Assembly: GCA_029378245.1 (NCBI GenBank)
Contig: JARKIF010000040.1
Coordinates: forward strand, 1-64,000
Origin: Roridomyces roridus
Taxonomy: Eukaryota; Basidiomycota; Agaricomycetes; Agaricales; Mycenaceae
Direction: 5' to 3'
DNA length: 64,000 nucleotides
Under the pieces are notes generated by a model. That model saw nothing but the letters and a program-made list of their open reading frames with translations, was not told where the DNA came from and ran no database searches. Positions 12,365-24,740 of the stretch are shown here, one piece after another (position 1 is the stretch's first letter; each line of letters starts with the position of its first letter). The position numbers and the translations under genes are program-made.

Positions 12365-13256
12365 CCTCTGAAAAGGCCTCAGATTGACCAACTTGTGTCC
12401 ACTGCTTGCAATAAAAAATTCCTTCGACGGCATCACTAGTGGCGAGTGCATCATACCAACACTCGTTCCCTCATACCGATGGCTGATGTTCCTCCTGAGC
12501 CCAAAGTTGACCCTATTCCAGTGCTTGGAACATAGACGAGTGCATTCCGCGATAAATCGGAGGTTTTATCGCACTGGGACGACCTCCACAATGTGGTCTT
12601 TTATTTTCAAATTTCGCTCAGTCGACCTCGTTCGATGAATCCACAAAATTCGGGAGTTGGAACAACCGTAACACCGACGATTTGATGGCTGTGCTGCGGT
12701 GATGTGCCGCTGCGGCTGCCATCACGGCCAACAACAATGCATGATGCATCCCCCCTCATCGGACGGTCGCCTCTCTCACTCTCTCCCTTGGTTAATGCAT
12801 GCTCAGTACAAGGTACAAGCTCAATACCATGTAATATTCATTCATAATAGTCACATTACTTATATTTAAGTATGTCCGATTCGTTTCTACTGCCAGTGAG
12901 TAACCAGGCGAACGGCGGGAGGGCAGGGTCGGGTCGGCCGTCTGGACATCATGGTGACAGCGGGCGTGGAGGTGCGCGCAAGGCGAACGGATAGGGCGGA
13001 ACCTCATGGGGAGGGCTCTGTACTTGAAGAGCGCACGACGCGACGGCGGGGCCAGGAGCATGTCAGTCACAGTAGTGAAGGAGGTCTGGTGGGGCTTGAA
13101 GGGGTGGGAGACGCTGACGCTGAGCGAAAGGACCTGGAGGCGCACTCGGCGGGAAGGATAGTGTGTATGCTTGGGCGAAGAATAGCGACTCACGAGTGCG
13201 GGTGAGCCTCGCCATGGCCCACGATTGTTTCTCTTCTCCCTTGCTCTTCCCTCAAC
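12365..13256. other. Intergenic, no supported gene
   Basis: There is a short CT-rich simple stretch near 12770-12790. Open frames on both strands near 12792-13200 are antisense to each other and arginine-rich. I see nothing supportable as a gene. Confidence 0.45.
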
Positions 13257-13871
13257 TAGTATTTTGCCGGCTACGGCTTGAAGCCCAAAGCCGGCAGAGC
13301 CGGGGTCCGGCTAAGCCGGGCCAAGCCAAGCCCAAGCCGGGTGTGCACCCCGGCTTACGGCTCCGGCTTGGGATTTCTCAAGCCCCAAGCCGGCGGCTAA
13401 GCCCCGGCTTCCGAGCCCAACTTCAGAGTCATCTCGAGAGTCTGTTGAGTGGACCACTCTGCACCCAATGTAACTGAAAAAATACTCAAGATCAGCCATT
13501 ATTGCACTTTGAATTTCTCGAGTCGAACGACAGTAGAAATATTGACAGATCATGATCATCATGATCCCATCAGCTACCGGCTGGTAATCCGACTTTCAGA
13601 AACAGCTCAGAAATCCCACTTGCAATCTTTATTTTCGCTTTGCATCCGTCAATCTATACTACTGATGCTCCATCGAACAGTAGTTCATCTGTAGAGGGTG
13701 AGAAAAGAGGTTTTAAAAAATCAACCAAAGCCGCCGGCTAAGCCGGAGCCGGGCCCAAGCCGGCCGGCATATCCGGCTACGGCTTGGGCTTGGGGATTTC
13801 GAAAGCCGGAGCCGGGTCAAGCCAAGCCCAAGCCGGCGGCTTCAAGCCAAGCCGGAGCCGGGAAAACACTA
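13257..13871. mobile_element. hAT-type MITE with GC-rich subterminal repeats (copy 2)
   Basis: The terminal inverted repeat TAGTATTTTGCCGGCT pairs with TAGTGTTTTCCCGGCT (reverse complement of the right end). The element is flanked by a perfect 8-bp direct repeat CCCTCAAC (13249-13256 and 13872-13879). Both ends carry AAGCCGGNGGCTAAGCC-like words in inverted arrangement around a 280-bp AT-richer core. It is non-coding. Confidence 0.9.
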
Positions 13872-14190
13872 CCCTCAACCCTTGCGATGGTCCCACCGTT
13901 CTTGCAATATGGCTGTTGTGGGCCTGCGGCAACGTGTGGGTCTTGAAATATTGCCCGTTGATGCAACGATGTACGACCGTCGTCGCTGTGCGGCGGTAGC
14001 ACGTCACGTGTGCCTCGCAGGGACAGACGTCGGGAGGGAGTCGGGTGGCTAGGTGCGGGGCAGGCGTAGACAACGGGCGGGGTAATAGTATTGTCGAGTG
14101 ATCATGAGCCAGGAGTGGTCTGATCAATGATCTACTTGTTTGTGCCGAACGGCAAAACACCGCCATCAGCAAAATTCCGGTTTTTCGGTA

Positions 14191-15930
14191 TGGCGGTCTG
14201 ACTGCACATTTAATCATCCCCCCCTTTTTTATTGATTTCCCCCCTTTTATAAAGGAAATTTCCATGTTCCCCACCTTTTTAGAGCATTTTGAGTCTAAAA
14301 AAAATGGGGGGAAAAATCGAACTTTCCCCCCCTTTTATTGAACTAAAATTGAACATCCCACACTTTCGCGGCTCTCACTTCCCAACTTTGATTGCCGGCC
14401 TGACATCCCCACTTTTATGTCAATCTCGAAATCCCCCCACTTTTATTTGAGTTCAAAATTCCCCCCCTTTTTTGTCAACCCAACATTCCCCCACTTTCAT
14501 TCAACTCAGAAAATCCACAAACTTGCATTCAACTCAGAAAGTCCGCCACCTTTAATTCACTCTTCGAAGCCCGACCACTGGCGGTTGCCCCGGCTCTGAG
14601 TCTGATGCATGACTTCCCTTCAAGTTCTTCAGTCACTCCTTTACTGCCACGGATTCTTCAAAAGCAGAGGGGCCCTTTGTTTTCTGGGTCCCTCCGTTCT
14701 CTCCCTCCCGTATTAGCGCTCACACAACCTGCCCAGCCCTATTCCACTGTCCAGCGCCTGCCCCTACAGTATTATGTAGGCGGGACGCAACGTGGGATGC
14801 CGTGCCGCCGCTGCATTGTCCTCGGCTAGGGGTAGCTAGCTGGCGGCGGGCCATGCGTTGGAGTCGCGTTGGGTCTCCGTGGTGTGCCTGTCGCAACTCG
14901 GCCATTGATGCGTGCTTCTTTTAATCACGTACTCTGCTGTCTACATATGCATTGTACCCTACCCGTCTTCTCATATATAGCACCTGGCTCATAACCTACC
15001 TATGTAGTGACGATATCTCTTCACAGGCTGTTAGTGATGTTCAGGGCCGGGCTGGGCTCGATAGCCCGGGCTTGGGCTGGGCTTTGTCGGGCTTGGGCTC
15101 AACATTTCCCAAGCCCGAGCCCGAGCCCGCATCAAGCCCGGCCCAAGCCTGAAGCCCGGGCCTTCGTGCAAAGTTGATTTTGTACCGAGGAATGGCCTGA
15201 AAGGTGAGTGTGAATATATCTATGTCATCTATCTGTGGTGAAATCAACTTATCTTCAATGAAGGAGGCTCAATCAGTCGAAACCTGTGCTCTTTCCGTAG
15301 AGAGAGCCGCACCGGGCTTTGCCGGCATCCAGCCGAAGCCTCAAATCACAGCATATAGATGAGTCGACTGACCTGATAGACGACAAATGACACTTGGTAA
15401 GTGATCCCTGCAATGTCGGACAGCCTGCCGGTCGCCAGTGACTCGGCTGTCTGATACACAGCCAAGCCCGAGCCCTGGGCCCTGTCAAGCCTCAGGGCGG
15501 GCTTGGTCGGGCTTTCGGGCTCAAGCCCGGCCCTGAACATCACTACAGGCTGTAGACTACCTTGCAAGTTGAATGAAATGTGTCAGGGGATTCTTCACGA
15601 TGGATATGTCCGGTGGGAAATCTTTCTGAGCTGAATGAAAGTGGGGGAATGTTGGGTTGACCAAAAAGGGGGGGAGTTTTGAACTCAAATAAAAGTGGGG
15701 GGATTTCGAGATTGACATAAAAGTGGGGATGTCAGGCCGGCAATCAAAGTCGGGGAGTGAGAGCCGCGAAAGTGTGGGATGTTCAATTTTGGTTCAATAA
15801 AAGGGGGGGGGGGAGGGAAGTTCGACTTTTCCCCCCATTTTTTTTAGACTCAAAATGCTCTAAAAAGGTGGGGAACATGGAAATTTCCTTTATAAAGGGG
15901 GGGATGATTAAATGTGCAGTCGGACCGCCA
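14191..15930. mobile_element. TA-flanked element with 310-320 bp TIRs built of C-run repeats
   Basis: A nearly exact inverted repeat (14191-14513 against 15623-15930) begins TGGCGGTCTGACTGCAC on both sides and is bordered by TA, as in the Tc1/mariner group. The TIR is unusual: it is made of 26-28 bp degenerate units of the form NATTCCCCCACTTTTATTCAA, about ten or more per end. The unique interior holds no transposase, and the hAT MITE 15032-15545 is inserted in it; without that MITE the element would be about 1.2 kb. The superfamily call rests only on the TA dinucleotide and is tentative. Confidence 0.8.
15032..15545. mobile_element. hAT-type MITE with GC-rich subterminal repeats (copy 3)
   Basis: A 21-bp perfect terminal inverted repeat starts TAGTGATGTTCAGGGCC, and the element is flanked by a perfect 8-bp target duplication CAGGCTGT (15024-15031, 15546-15553). 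It is 514 bp and non-coding, with AGCCCGGGCTTGGGC words at both ends. It shares the terminal TAGTGATGT with the element at 11710, so the two are probably one family. It sits inside the TA-flanked element, so it is the younger insertion. Confidence 0.93.
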
Positions 15931-16524
15931 TATTTCGGTTTTTCGGGTCTCCGGTTGTCCCAACTCCCGGATGCACTCGATGAATCCCAGGCACTTGGAA
16001 ATATTTCACAGCACTCTTTAGATGTATTCAGTGCGTTTCGCCGGCTCCACTTGCCACTTGGACTGACAGAGACAGAGAAGTTGGCTTGTCGACGCCTCTG
16101 AATTCACCGAGCACTCCCGCGGGTGCTGGCATTAATAGAGGCTCAAATTCCAGTTGTCTAGAATTCTACTCTGTGGATGAAGAATATATTGCCGTCATGC
16201 ATCCCAATGGGCTCAGGAACTTCAGATTCAGCCTCAAGTTGCTGCCTTCAAAGATCTTGTAATTCCATTCAAAGGAGAGCTTGCATTGGATGGAAATTTT
16301 GGGGCGGCGTGTCATAGTATCGCAGGCACCAGTTAATTGCTTAATCTGGGCAGAACTGTAGGTAGGATGGACGGTACGCCGAGGTAGGATGGATTCCACA
16401 TTTGTTTACTCAATCATGTGATCGCAATCGCCTTGCCAGCACCATCGTTCTCTCCAACGCTTCCCGCTCGTCGACGACCGACACTGGCTATATATCGGCA
16501 CCGATGCCTCTTGCAACCGTACCT

Positions 16525-16939
16525 TTACCACTGGGCTCGACGATGGGGGGGAGAATAGGGAGATGAGGTGGCAATCGAGTGCGTCGCCTCACTCTCCACT
16601 GCCGATTCCACACTGACAATGTCCAGATTTCTGACTTCCTGCTTGAGACGATACACCGCTGGGGTCTGTAGCTCACGATGGAGCACCAAAAGATAGGATG
16701 CTGGTCCCACCTCCATGACGACGAGCTCCCACCTTGGTGACGACGAGATTCGCACTGTGCTCATCCATCTCCCCGGCCAGATACACCCACCCTCCCGACC
16801 TGCGCACTACCCATCGTCCCGGGCTCTCGGCCGCCGCCTCCGCTACCCGAATCAATCCCTTTTCACAGGTGGTGCGCGCCGGCGGCGAGATCGAGCAAAT
16901 GAGAGCAAGGGACGTCCACAATGAGCCAGTAGGTATCAT
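16525..16939 (-). pseudogene. Short coding relic broken by a 22-bp tandem duplication
   Basis: Two overlapping minus-strand frames (16939 down to about 16726, then 16725 down to 16525) read as one peptide-like stretch if one copy of a tandem 22-bp duplication is ignored. On the plus strand the copies are 16704-16725 and 16726-16747, both ending GACGACGAG. Residues around the break are GGWVYLAGEMDEHSANLVV and MEVGPASYLLVLHRELQTPA. The duplication shifts frame by +1 and brings an early stop. I do not recognise a family. Chance open frames cannot be excluded. Confidence 0.4.
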
Positions 16940-19900
16940 CTTTTCTTCATTTCTTCATTTGAAGATCACATTAAACACCCATCCCAGAAGCACTCTTTGA
17001 TTCTCCTCTTCTCCGTCTACCCGCCTCCTCGCTTGCTCGCGATACACTAGCCCTCTCCCATGACTTTCAATTGCGACGCTGGATTCACCTTCCCCGCCCG
17101 TTATTGCGCTGTCTTGGCGTACACGCCTGCAGTCTTCTTTCCCGGCGGGCACTTCTGTCCAAAAGTACTGTCAGAGCGAATTCGTCCCGGTCGCTGTGTG
17201 CTCGGTGTGATTCTCCGGGTATCTGCAATGTACCAGCATTGAGCGATTGTGAGCAGCCGCATCCTCCCAATGCTTTGTAGGTGCCGTTTTTCATTTTTTT
17301 GACGACGTGATGCTAACACCGATTGCAGAATTCTTCCCTTTTCATGCGCATCCGCTCCCCGCTCCCCACGCTCAGCCGCTCCTCGCTCCGCGCGCCCGGT
17401 ACTCGTCTACGTCATCCCCGCTCTTCCCTTCCCGACATCTTTCGTCCTTTCCCATTCCGGCAGCCTCATCCGCTTCCCTTCCTCCTCTTCACGCCACTCG
17501 CCAAATCCCATCGTACACGCTTCCCAATGCGGCGTGTCCAGATGCACCACGGGCGGATCATCTGGGATGATGCCGTCCATTCCCCGAGGGGCGGAGGCCG
17601 GGCAGCGCGTGCGGCGGCGGCGTGCGTGAGGAGCCTCCATCCGACTACAGCATGATACCACCCGTCGCATTCCCGCAGCCCAGTTGCCTCCTTTGTGGCC
17701 TACAGATGTCCCTCACCCACTACAGGACACCCTCGTATGCGCGATGCTTGCGCACACCCCTCTTACCCACACCTTGCGCGCCTTACTTTCCTACCCACCT
17801 CTTGCGCGCCTTACTTTCTGCACATCTTTCGGGTCTTACTTGCGTGCCCGCATACATTTCTTACTTCCGCTATGTGCATCGGGCCTTAATCATGCCCCGT
17901 GCATCTTACCTTACAGTGCTCCGTGCACCTTACTTTACCGTGCATCCTGCACTTTACTTTACCGTGCGTCGTGCACCTCATCTTATCGTGCTCTGGACCC
18001 CGTGTACCTTGCTTAACCATTTCCGTGCATGTCCATTCATGCCGGACCTTTTCTTCTTCATGTTTGCTCGCAAACCCAACGCATTTTGGACGCCCGTACA
18101 CCTGCTCCCTTCTTATCCCGGGCCCTTAATCGACAATCTCACGATGACGATGCGCAGTATTGACTCCATTTCCTTTCGTTGAGCTTTCCATGCCAAGCAA
18201 CCCGGGCTCCCCGCCGAAGTCCCTTATCCCAGACAATCACCGCAGGCCGCCTACACGACTTTTCAGTCTCGCACAGTGTTTTATTCACGCCTCGCTTGCG
18301 AGCGTTGCAGAGATCCTCTTTGGGTTCCTGTCAGCTTTTCATTTGGCTTTGTCTGAGAAGCCGCTGTTACTTATTTCCCGGGTTCCTTTTTCAAGCACCT
18401 CTTAATCTTGACTCGCCTACTTCCTCCGTTGCCCCGAGGATACTGACTTCCTTACTCAAATTTTACCTTGCCAACTTGTCCTGCCCGGCATTCATCCTTT
18501 TCAACAAACCTGTCCCAATCCACGAACTTATCTAGTCTTCGCGGTCTCCGAGCTTGCCCTATTTCGATTTGTGATCGTTTAACGCCCCTACCCAGCTCTA
18601 CCCTTACTCACCCCATTGAGCCCGCGGCGTCCCGACTTTCTGACTCAAATATTACCTTCCCAGCTTATCCAGCCTTACATTCCCTTTTCGATTCAATAAT
18701 CTGCACATTGGCAAAGATCCTTCCGAAAAGCTGTGACTAATCTGTGGCGAAGAATGAAGCTGGCTCCCAGGACTTGAGCAAGCGGACAAGCGACCCACTG
18801 TTCTACTAAGTCGAATTTCGGGAATCCGGCGCAGAGGGTTCCTCAGGATGGTCGATACCTCGAGATTGTCTAGGCCGGATTCCCAATTTTTGGTCCCTTC
18901 GAGTCTCAGTTAGCAATTTTGTGGAATGGTCACCGATCTCAACTCTCAATCCCCTGCTACAAGCTTTAATATCGCTCACTCAAATTCGACTCAACAATCA
19001 TTTAACGCCTCTACGTCAATAAAACCATGCACTGCGCGCATGCTCACCTCTCGATGCACGACGGGTGCAAGTTGACTCGGCATAATACATCCTCGATTCT
19101 CGAAACGCCCACACCACAGTGGCTGGCCGGCAGGATTTTGCTTTATTCATTTCGAAGCCCCCGGACAGCCATGTTCAAGTGCAAAACCTGCGTATTGGCT
19201 GTTGAAGGACCTACTTATCATATGACTTGAGGTTCGGGTGGACAAGTGACCACTGGGGTTTCAATTTCGAATATCTCATGCCTTTCATCGCCGCCCCAGC
19301 ATCTCTCAGCATGCAAACTTCATCGATCCGCGGGCCTACCTCACTTTAACTTAGTGTTTACCACTTCTGAATCCTCGCGCCTCCTCCTTATTGGCCTCTT
19401 ACCCAGCTCTTACGACGACCAAACTACGACTTTGCCTTGACCGTGTCCAGCCGCTGACATTGGGCAGACAATTACTTGTATCCCCCGCGCTCTGTCCACT
19501 TTCCAGTTCCCATACTTTGGGCCATCGGGCTTATCATATTCGCATATTCGTTCCTGGGCCAACACTCCACCCCTTTGGCACTCTAGGTGACCCTCGGAAT
19601 CAGAGTCTCGGAATCCATGCTCAGCGAAGAATCTGTTGCTCATTCATCTCTCAATCGATGACGCGCTCATCCTTCGGTCTCCCTCATGTGTTCCCCGGCC
19701 TTTGCACCGCTCGCACACTTACACAGACCTGTTCAACCACGCCGCAGTTTCCGCATGCGTACCAGTTACACAAACCCGCGCCGCGGTCTCGACGGGCTCC
19801 CTAATCCTGTTTCGTCGCGACCGACTTTGTGCCCGACCACTTTGAAAATTCCCTTTAGCTGCCAATTCTCCCTTTATCGCACCGAGCTGCCAGCCATGCT

Positions 19901-21584
19901 TCCGACCTAATTTCGTAGTAGAGCCAGGTTTTGACATCTTACCTTTCTTGAACGTTCTGCTTCTTGTGAACTTTGATATTACCTGTCTGACGCCTGAGTC
20001 TCGGGTCTCTCGGCTGCAGTCTCGGTCGAGCAGCGAGCTACATCCCATGTTCATTCATGAACATCTGAACTACGGTAGCCCAGCTTCGCCGAAATCTGAA
20101 CGAATCCGGATCGCTCTACCAAGAGTTCAGCCCTGCCTTTCGATCGCTATTTTCCTCCGTTCCTTCATAATCTCCTCCCGCCCCACCACTGCTTCTGCGA
20201 CAACTGCTCCACGGATCTCCCTACGCCGGTACTTCACACTGAATAGGAACGGCAATCTCCCATTCCCAAATCGCGGCCGTGTTCGGTTTCACGATTCAAC
20301 TTAGGCACATAGATCGTGCGAGGCACACTCGGCTTAGCAAGGCCATGACAAACGAGGTCGTCGACCCCAGGAGAGGGGAGATGGCGTCGCGTTCACATCC
20401 TTGTTGTCTTCACACTGAAAACTCGAAATCCTCTTATGCAACTCACTTGACCTAATTGCGGACTCGCGATGGGTTTCATGATTCAACTTACCATAGCTTG
20501 CATTCGACCACTGGCTTAGTCAACACTGGGCATTTCCTTCGTGCCATACAATGCCCCGCGCGCCATCAGGACGTTTCATTCTCATCTTTCCTTTCTTTCA
20601 ACACACTCCATACACCCGCCCGGATGACAACGATGTTCCCTTCGTTGCTTCCAAGCAAACTTAGAGCTTCCGAGTCCCGACCGCGACCCCGAATTCCTTC
20701 AACTCCGCCTCTGATCTTGAGTCGGCTCCAACGGACTCTCCAATGCTAACCCAAATCTACAAAAGATGCTGGTAAAACTCGACCCAGGGCTAATTCTTTT
20801 TGATTCTTGACTCCGACACCGACTCTCCTGCTTGTTGCCTACTTGCAATTCCTTCCCTCTGCTGATCTTGGATCACATTCCAACGCTCACCTCAATTTAA
20901 CCTCTCGCCGGTCAAACCTTTGAACTTGGGGCATTTCTCATCCAATTTGAATCTTCGACCTGAATGACCCACGGGCAATACATACTACAACGGCCTTCAA
21001 GTTGCAATCCCTTCGCTTAGCTCTGGTGGGGTTAGCCGGTGTCGCACCTTTGTATGGCAGGATACAGGTAGCAAAATTATTGTGCCAATCACAAAAATGA
21101 CACAACCTTGAGAGTCAAAAAAGCACCACCTTAAAAAAATGCACAACCTTCGGAGTTCCACAAATTTGAAGATCATGACAGGTCCTGGGAGACTGATTGA
21201 CGCATCAATGATTGATGATTCTCGTGGTGCGGCAACATCACGGCCGGACTGACAATCACACCTGTCACAATCCACTTTGGTTCAATTTCCCAGGTCTCCG
21301 CTGCAACCTTAGCCCTACCATTCAAATCCTGTTGGAATCAAGGATCTTTCTATGAGTGGCCTGTTGACACTAACCCTCCAGGTTCGACAGAGTGCCAGTG
21401 GATCAGTGTTAACAACCCATGGCATCATTGTCATCATGCATGGCCGTCTTTCATCATCTGGTTGATGGCCATGATGTGGCATGACCATTGATTCTGCGAT
21501 CAATTGGCGCCGGGGTCACAGGGTGTCTTAAATAATTTTGCTACATGTATCCTTCCATACCTTTGGCACGTCACCACCTGTTGT
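16940..21584. other. Long gene-poor, pyrimidine-rich region
   Basis: From about 17.1 to 20.9 kb the plus strand is rich in C and T, with many short overlapping frames of serine/proline/leucine-rich composition and no motif. Weak diverged similarity is visible between blocks (for example CTTACTCAAATTTTACCTT near 18453 and CTGACTCAAATATTACCTT near 18639), suggesting old duplications. I see no transposon termini and no convincing exon. Confidence 0.45.
17890..18012. repeat. Degenerate 24-28 bp tandem repeat
   Basis: Four to five imperfect units of the type CCGTGCACCTTACTTTAC follow one another (GTGCATCTTACCTTA, GTGCACCTTACTTTA, CTGCACTTTACTTTA, GTGCACCTCATCTTA). It is non-coding. Confidence 0.65.
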
Positions 21585-21835
21585 GAGCTTCGCTCCGGGG
21601 GGGTAGGGTTGGCTCCGTGCCTGCGGCGCTTCCCGCCGTCTCCCCAGGGAGGCTCTCCAGGCGCTCAGAGCCCGTAGTCTCGCCCTCGCGTTCAGTCCCC
21701 TCTCGGTGTGGCACGGCCCGCACTTCGGCCGCTTTCAAGCAGCCCGCCAAAGGCGGTCGAGAGGGCGAGCCTACGGCTCTTCCCCCACACCACGAAACGA
21801 TGAATCCGCCGTGATTCCCGTTTCGTGGCTTCACC
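21585..21835. other. GC-rich island of unknown nature
   Basis: A sharply bounded GC-rich block begins GCTTCGCTCCGGGGGGGTAG and ends near TTTCGTGGCTTCACCC. Open frames exist on both strands, but the composition is low-complexity. It may be a short non-autonomous repeat; no terminal repeats or target duplication were found. Confidence 0.3.
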
Positions 21836-22283
21836 CTTATACTTACCCTACGGCTCGATGGCAGGCCCTTACCTTATTTAAGGAACTTTGAACAATGTTT
21901 AGGATGATCCGATGATCGGCAAGATAGGCGCAGTGATTTGATTGCCACCGTGACCATGTGACAGTTCCTTCTTTTCTTCTCCCACGTCACGTCGACTCGC
22001 GGACTCGACGCGCTCGTCCATTCCTAGGTGGCCTTGGACTCTCCTCGGACCAGTCCTCGCTTTTTTTCTTCGTTGGCTCCGCTCGTAGGGACGATGCCAG
22101 CTCATCCTTGCCGCGCACATTTGCGGCTTCTCACAAACCCTGGAAGTTATCACCTCTTTCTGACATCCAATATGCATCCCAAAGCTCCGAGACACGGGAT
22201 CCATGGGCCTCGTTGGCACAGTACTCTACGGCGTGAGTGAATATCCTAATGCTGCACCACGGATTCTAAGAACAATTCTATAG

Positions 22284-23287
22284 GAAACAAGCCCATATCG
22301 ACTTTGAAACCCGAATTGCTCCTCCCATACGATTATCTCGATATCGCCCACGTTCGACGTACGCGATTGTTCTTCCAAAACGGCAGCATTGATCTGTCGG
22401 AGACTGTGCACTACCTTAGTGAAGACCGCATTTACACTCCTTTCCCTGAGGATGCTCGCGGCTTTTTCTACTGCGCTCCACGGCACGGACTACCAGCTCT
22501 AGCCTCAAGCGTCCGGTTCCGCTGTACCCCGTCGCCCTTTCCGTCCTCGTTCGCCACAGGCTATGACCTCCTCCTGCCCAACGGCCTCCCATGGCAGATT
22601 CTCGTTGGGCAAGCAGCCATCTCTTACCGGGACCTCCGCGTGTTCCTCCTCCACGAGGGATTTCTCACCCAGGCGTCGCTATTGGAGTGGCAAACGCGGT
22701 TAGCAAGGAAGACGCACCACGGCGGCAGACACACGGCGGCACTTATGATGTTCGGTTTGCAGCAGCGGTTCCCCATCAACTTTGCCGGCGCTTTGTGGCT
22801 CCACGTTGTCCCAACCAACACAACCCCGCGACGTGGTGCCGAAGTCAGGGTGGAGCATATATTCGACTCGCGTGTGGGAGGCGAGAGGATTCGTCCGTTT
22901 GTTGGTACGTGCATCTAACCAACTGCTCTCCTTACTCAACCTCCCTAGGCAGGGGACATGCACAGTTTGAGGTTTCACCCGATGACCCGAACATCTTAAA
23001 CCTCCGTATCGTAAAACTGATGGGGCCCGTGTCTCGCGCGTACCCTGAGGAAGTTACCGGCCGCCTCCTTCCTCGCGAGGGCGAGCTCTTCTATTATCGA
23101 CCGAGAAAAGATGGCACAGCCAGACCGTGGTCGTTCAATTTGCGTGTGCAGAATAAGACTGGGGCGGCGTTTAGGATGCTGGCGGGACGTTCGCCGTGAG
23201 TGGGCTACACGGTCAGGATATGCAAGCCAAACGACCGTGACAGTGTCTGATTGGTTTTGGTTTAGATATGTATCTGCACTTTGTTGA
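22284..23287 (+). CDS. Unknown gene-family member, apparently intact (copy 1)
   Basis: Modelled exons are 22284..22904, 22949..23195 and 23266..23287 with GTACGT...TAG and GTGAGT...TTTAG introns, plus a short 5' exon ending near 22233 whose frame and start I cannot fix. The protein of roughly 300 aa contains LLLPNGLPWQILVGQAAISY, a segment ending GERIRPFVG at the first junction, then HAQFEVSPDDPNILNLRIVK and RPWSFNLRVQNKTGAAFRML. I recognise no domain. It is related to copies at 27653-28669 (minus), 25068-25262 and 37.2-39.9 kb; intron positions are shared, which supports the model. About 300 bp upstream is also similar to the region before the 37-kb copy, so promoter and 5'UTR were duplicated with the gene. 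Confidence 0.7.
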
Positions 23288-23841
23288 GAATCTAAAACTT
23301 TCAATGGCGTTTGGAGGGGTGAATTCTACCCTGGAAGGAACCTGTCTACACAAGCATCCCGACAACATCCAAGACTAAGGTTGCCCGAGTCGAGCGAGGA
23401 TCAAGCATGTAAATATGTCGCGTCCCGTCGCTTCTCTTTGGTGCGTGCTGATTTGTTCTTTGTAGTTTTACATGAGCTGCGCATGTCTGATATGCAACGG
23501 CAGTAGGAGGAGAATGTGCGCACATACTTCCATTCTTCATTTGCATCATTTTCCCACCGACTCACGGAATGTTCAACGAAAGGAGGTGGCGTTACAGCGA
23601 ATGGTGTGTCCATGGTGACTCTCGACCAAACTCACCATTCATCCGCTCGCAGAATTACACGACAGAGATGAGTGCGCAGACTTCCCAGTCCCATATCCTG
23701 GCAGAATTAGCCGTCAGATTCGGATGGCCGCTGCGGTTGGGACCTGGGTGGAGGTACGCAAGTATTATTCACTGAATCATGTACATACATCGGATACGAG
23801 CTAACTCATTCAATCAACTTCAGCGATATCAAATATCAAAC

Positions 23842-24740
23842 TCAGGCAACGTAGACGGGCAGCTTCTCCAATGCATCCAAAAACAAGAGCCGATGTACCG
23901 CCTTCATGGTTGGGCACGCTTCCTTGAGCAGCTCAGTCGCCTTTCCGTTCGAAACTTGGGATGCCACCCGGGACAACATCTCTTCGGTGAACCCCGCATC
24001 GTGGAGCTGTTGGTAGATGGCGTCGCGACTTTCATGCGAAATGTGCTCCTCCACAAAGTCGCGCAGGTAGCGTTGGTCGGTGGTGAGAGCGCTCGTGCTC
24101 GGGACGGATGTCAAGGACGGGGAACGCGACATACGTGCGGCAGAAGTTGCCGGCGGGGCATTGGGGCCACGATGACGCGCAGAGATATGGGGTGCACTTG
24201 GCTGTCGAAGGAGTGAATGGTGTGAACAACGTTCGCCGGGCGAGCCATGTAGGTCTGAGTGCATTACCTTGATCTTTGCTTCTGGGAACTACAGAGATCT
24301 CAGTCGAAGGGATGTCGATGAACCTGGTGATTATTCTGACCTTTTTTAGAATCATAGCAAACCGCGCGGGCAGATGTTTCTCATCCGGATCTTTACGAAG
24401 ATTGTCTCGATACCCGTTTGAGAGCGACTTGTAGATGGCATTCTCGGACCATCCCAACTCTCGGGCTATAGCGAGCGCAGAAACGTCATGCTTGATCACA
24501 AGGACTCTGGATACCGCTCTCTGTGTGCGGTTGAGAGCCCGGCTGGCGATGATATATGAGAAGGAGGTCACGGAGGACAGTTTCTAGCACGCACGCCTGT
24601 CCTTTGTAGTGCTCAACAGTCCCATCAATGAGAGGTTCTTGGCCTGCGTCGATATCGTTATTCATGTCGTCCGGTTTGTCCCCTCCATCGAGAGGCTCCG
24701 AGTCGTCGATGGGAATGGCAGCAGGGTGGTGGTCGCTCAT
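23842..24740 (-). CDS. HTH-like domain protein of unknown function, multi-exon
   Basis: Exons are modelled as 24740..24595, 24542..24341, a possible 14-nt micro-exon at 24281..24268, and 24196..23842 (about 238 aa). The first intron (GTGCGT...CAG, 52 nt) and second (59 nt, CTGAG branch-like site) look sound; the micro-exon is the weak point. Exon 1 is acidic (MSDHHPAAIPIDDSEPLDGG).  Exon 2 has SALAIARELGWSENAIYKSL, reading as a helix-turn-helix with a conserved Trp, which suggests DNA binding. The C-terminal exon has a Ser/Pro linker and then a helical segment (FVEEHISHESRDAIYQQLHD, followed by LKEACPTMKAVHRLLFLDAL). This resembles small lineage-specific agaricomycete proteins, but I cannot name a family. 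The gene lies between two members of the local unknown family. Confidence 0.6.

Noticed and set aside
17307..17670. Possible proline/serine-rich gene on plus or hydrophilic gene on minus strand
   Set aside because: Both strands are open because of skewed composition; no start, splice or motif evidence.
21390..21500. Hairpin-rich ATCATGGCCATGATG block as a regulatory RNA
   Set aside because: Short imperfect palindromes only; no promoter, conservation or class evidence.
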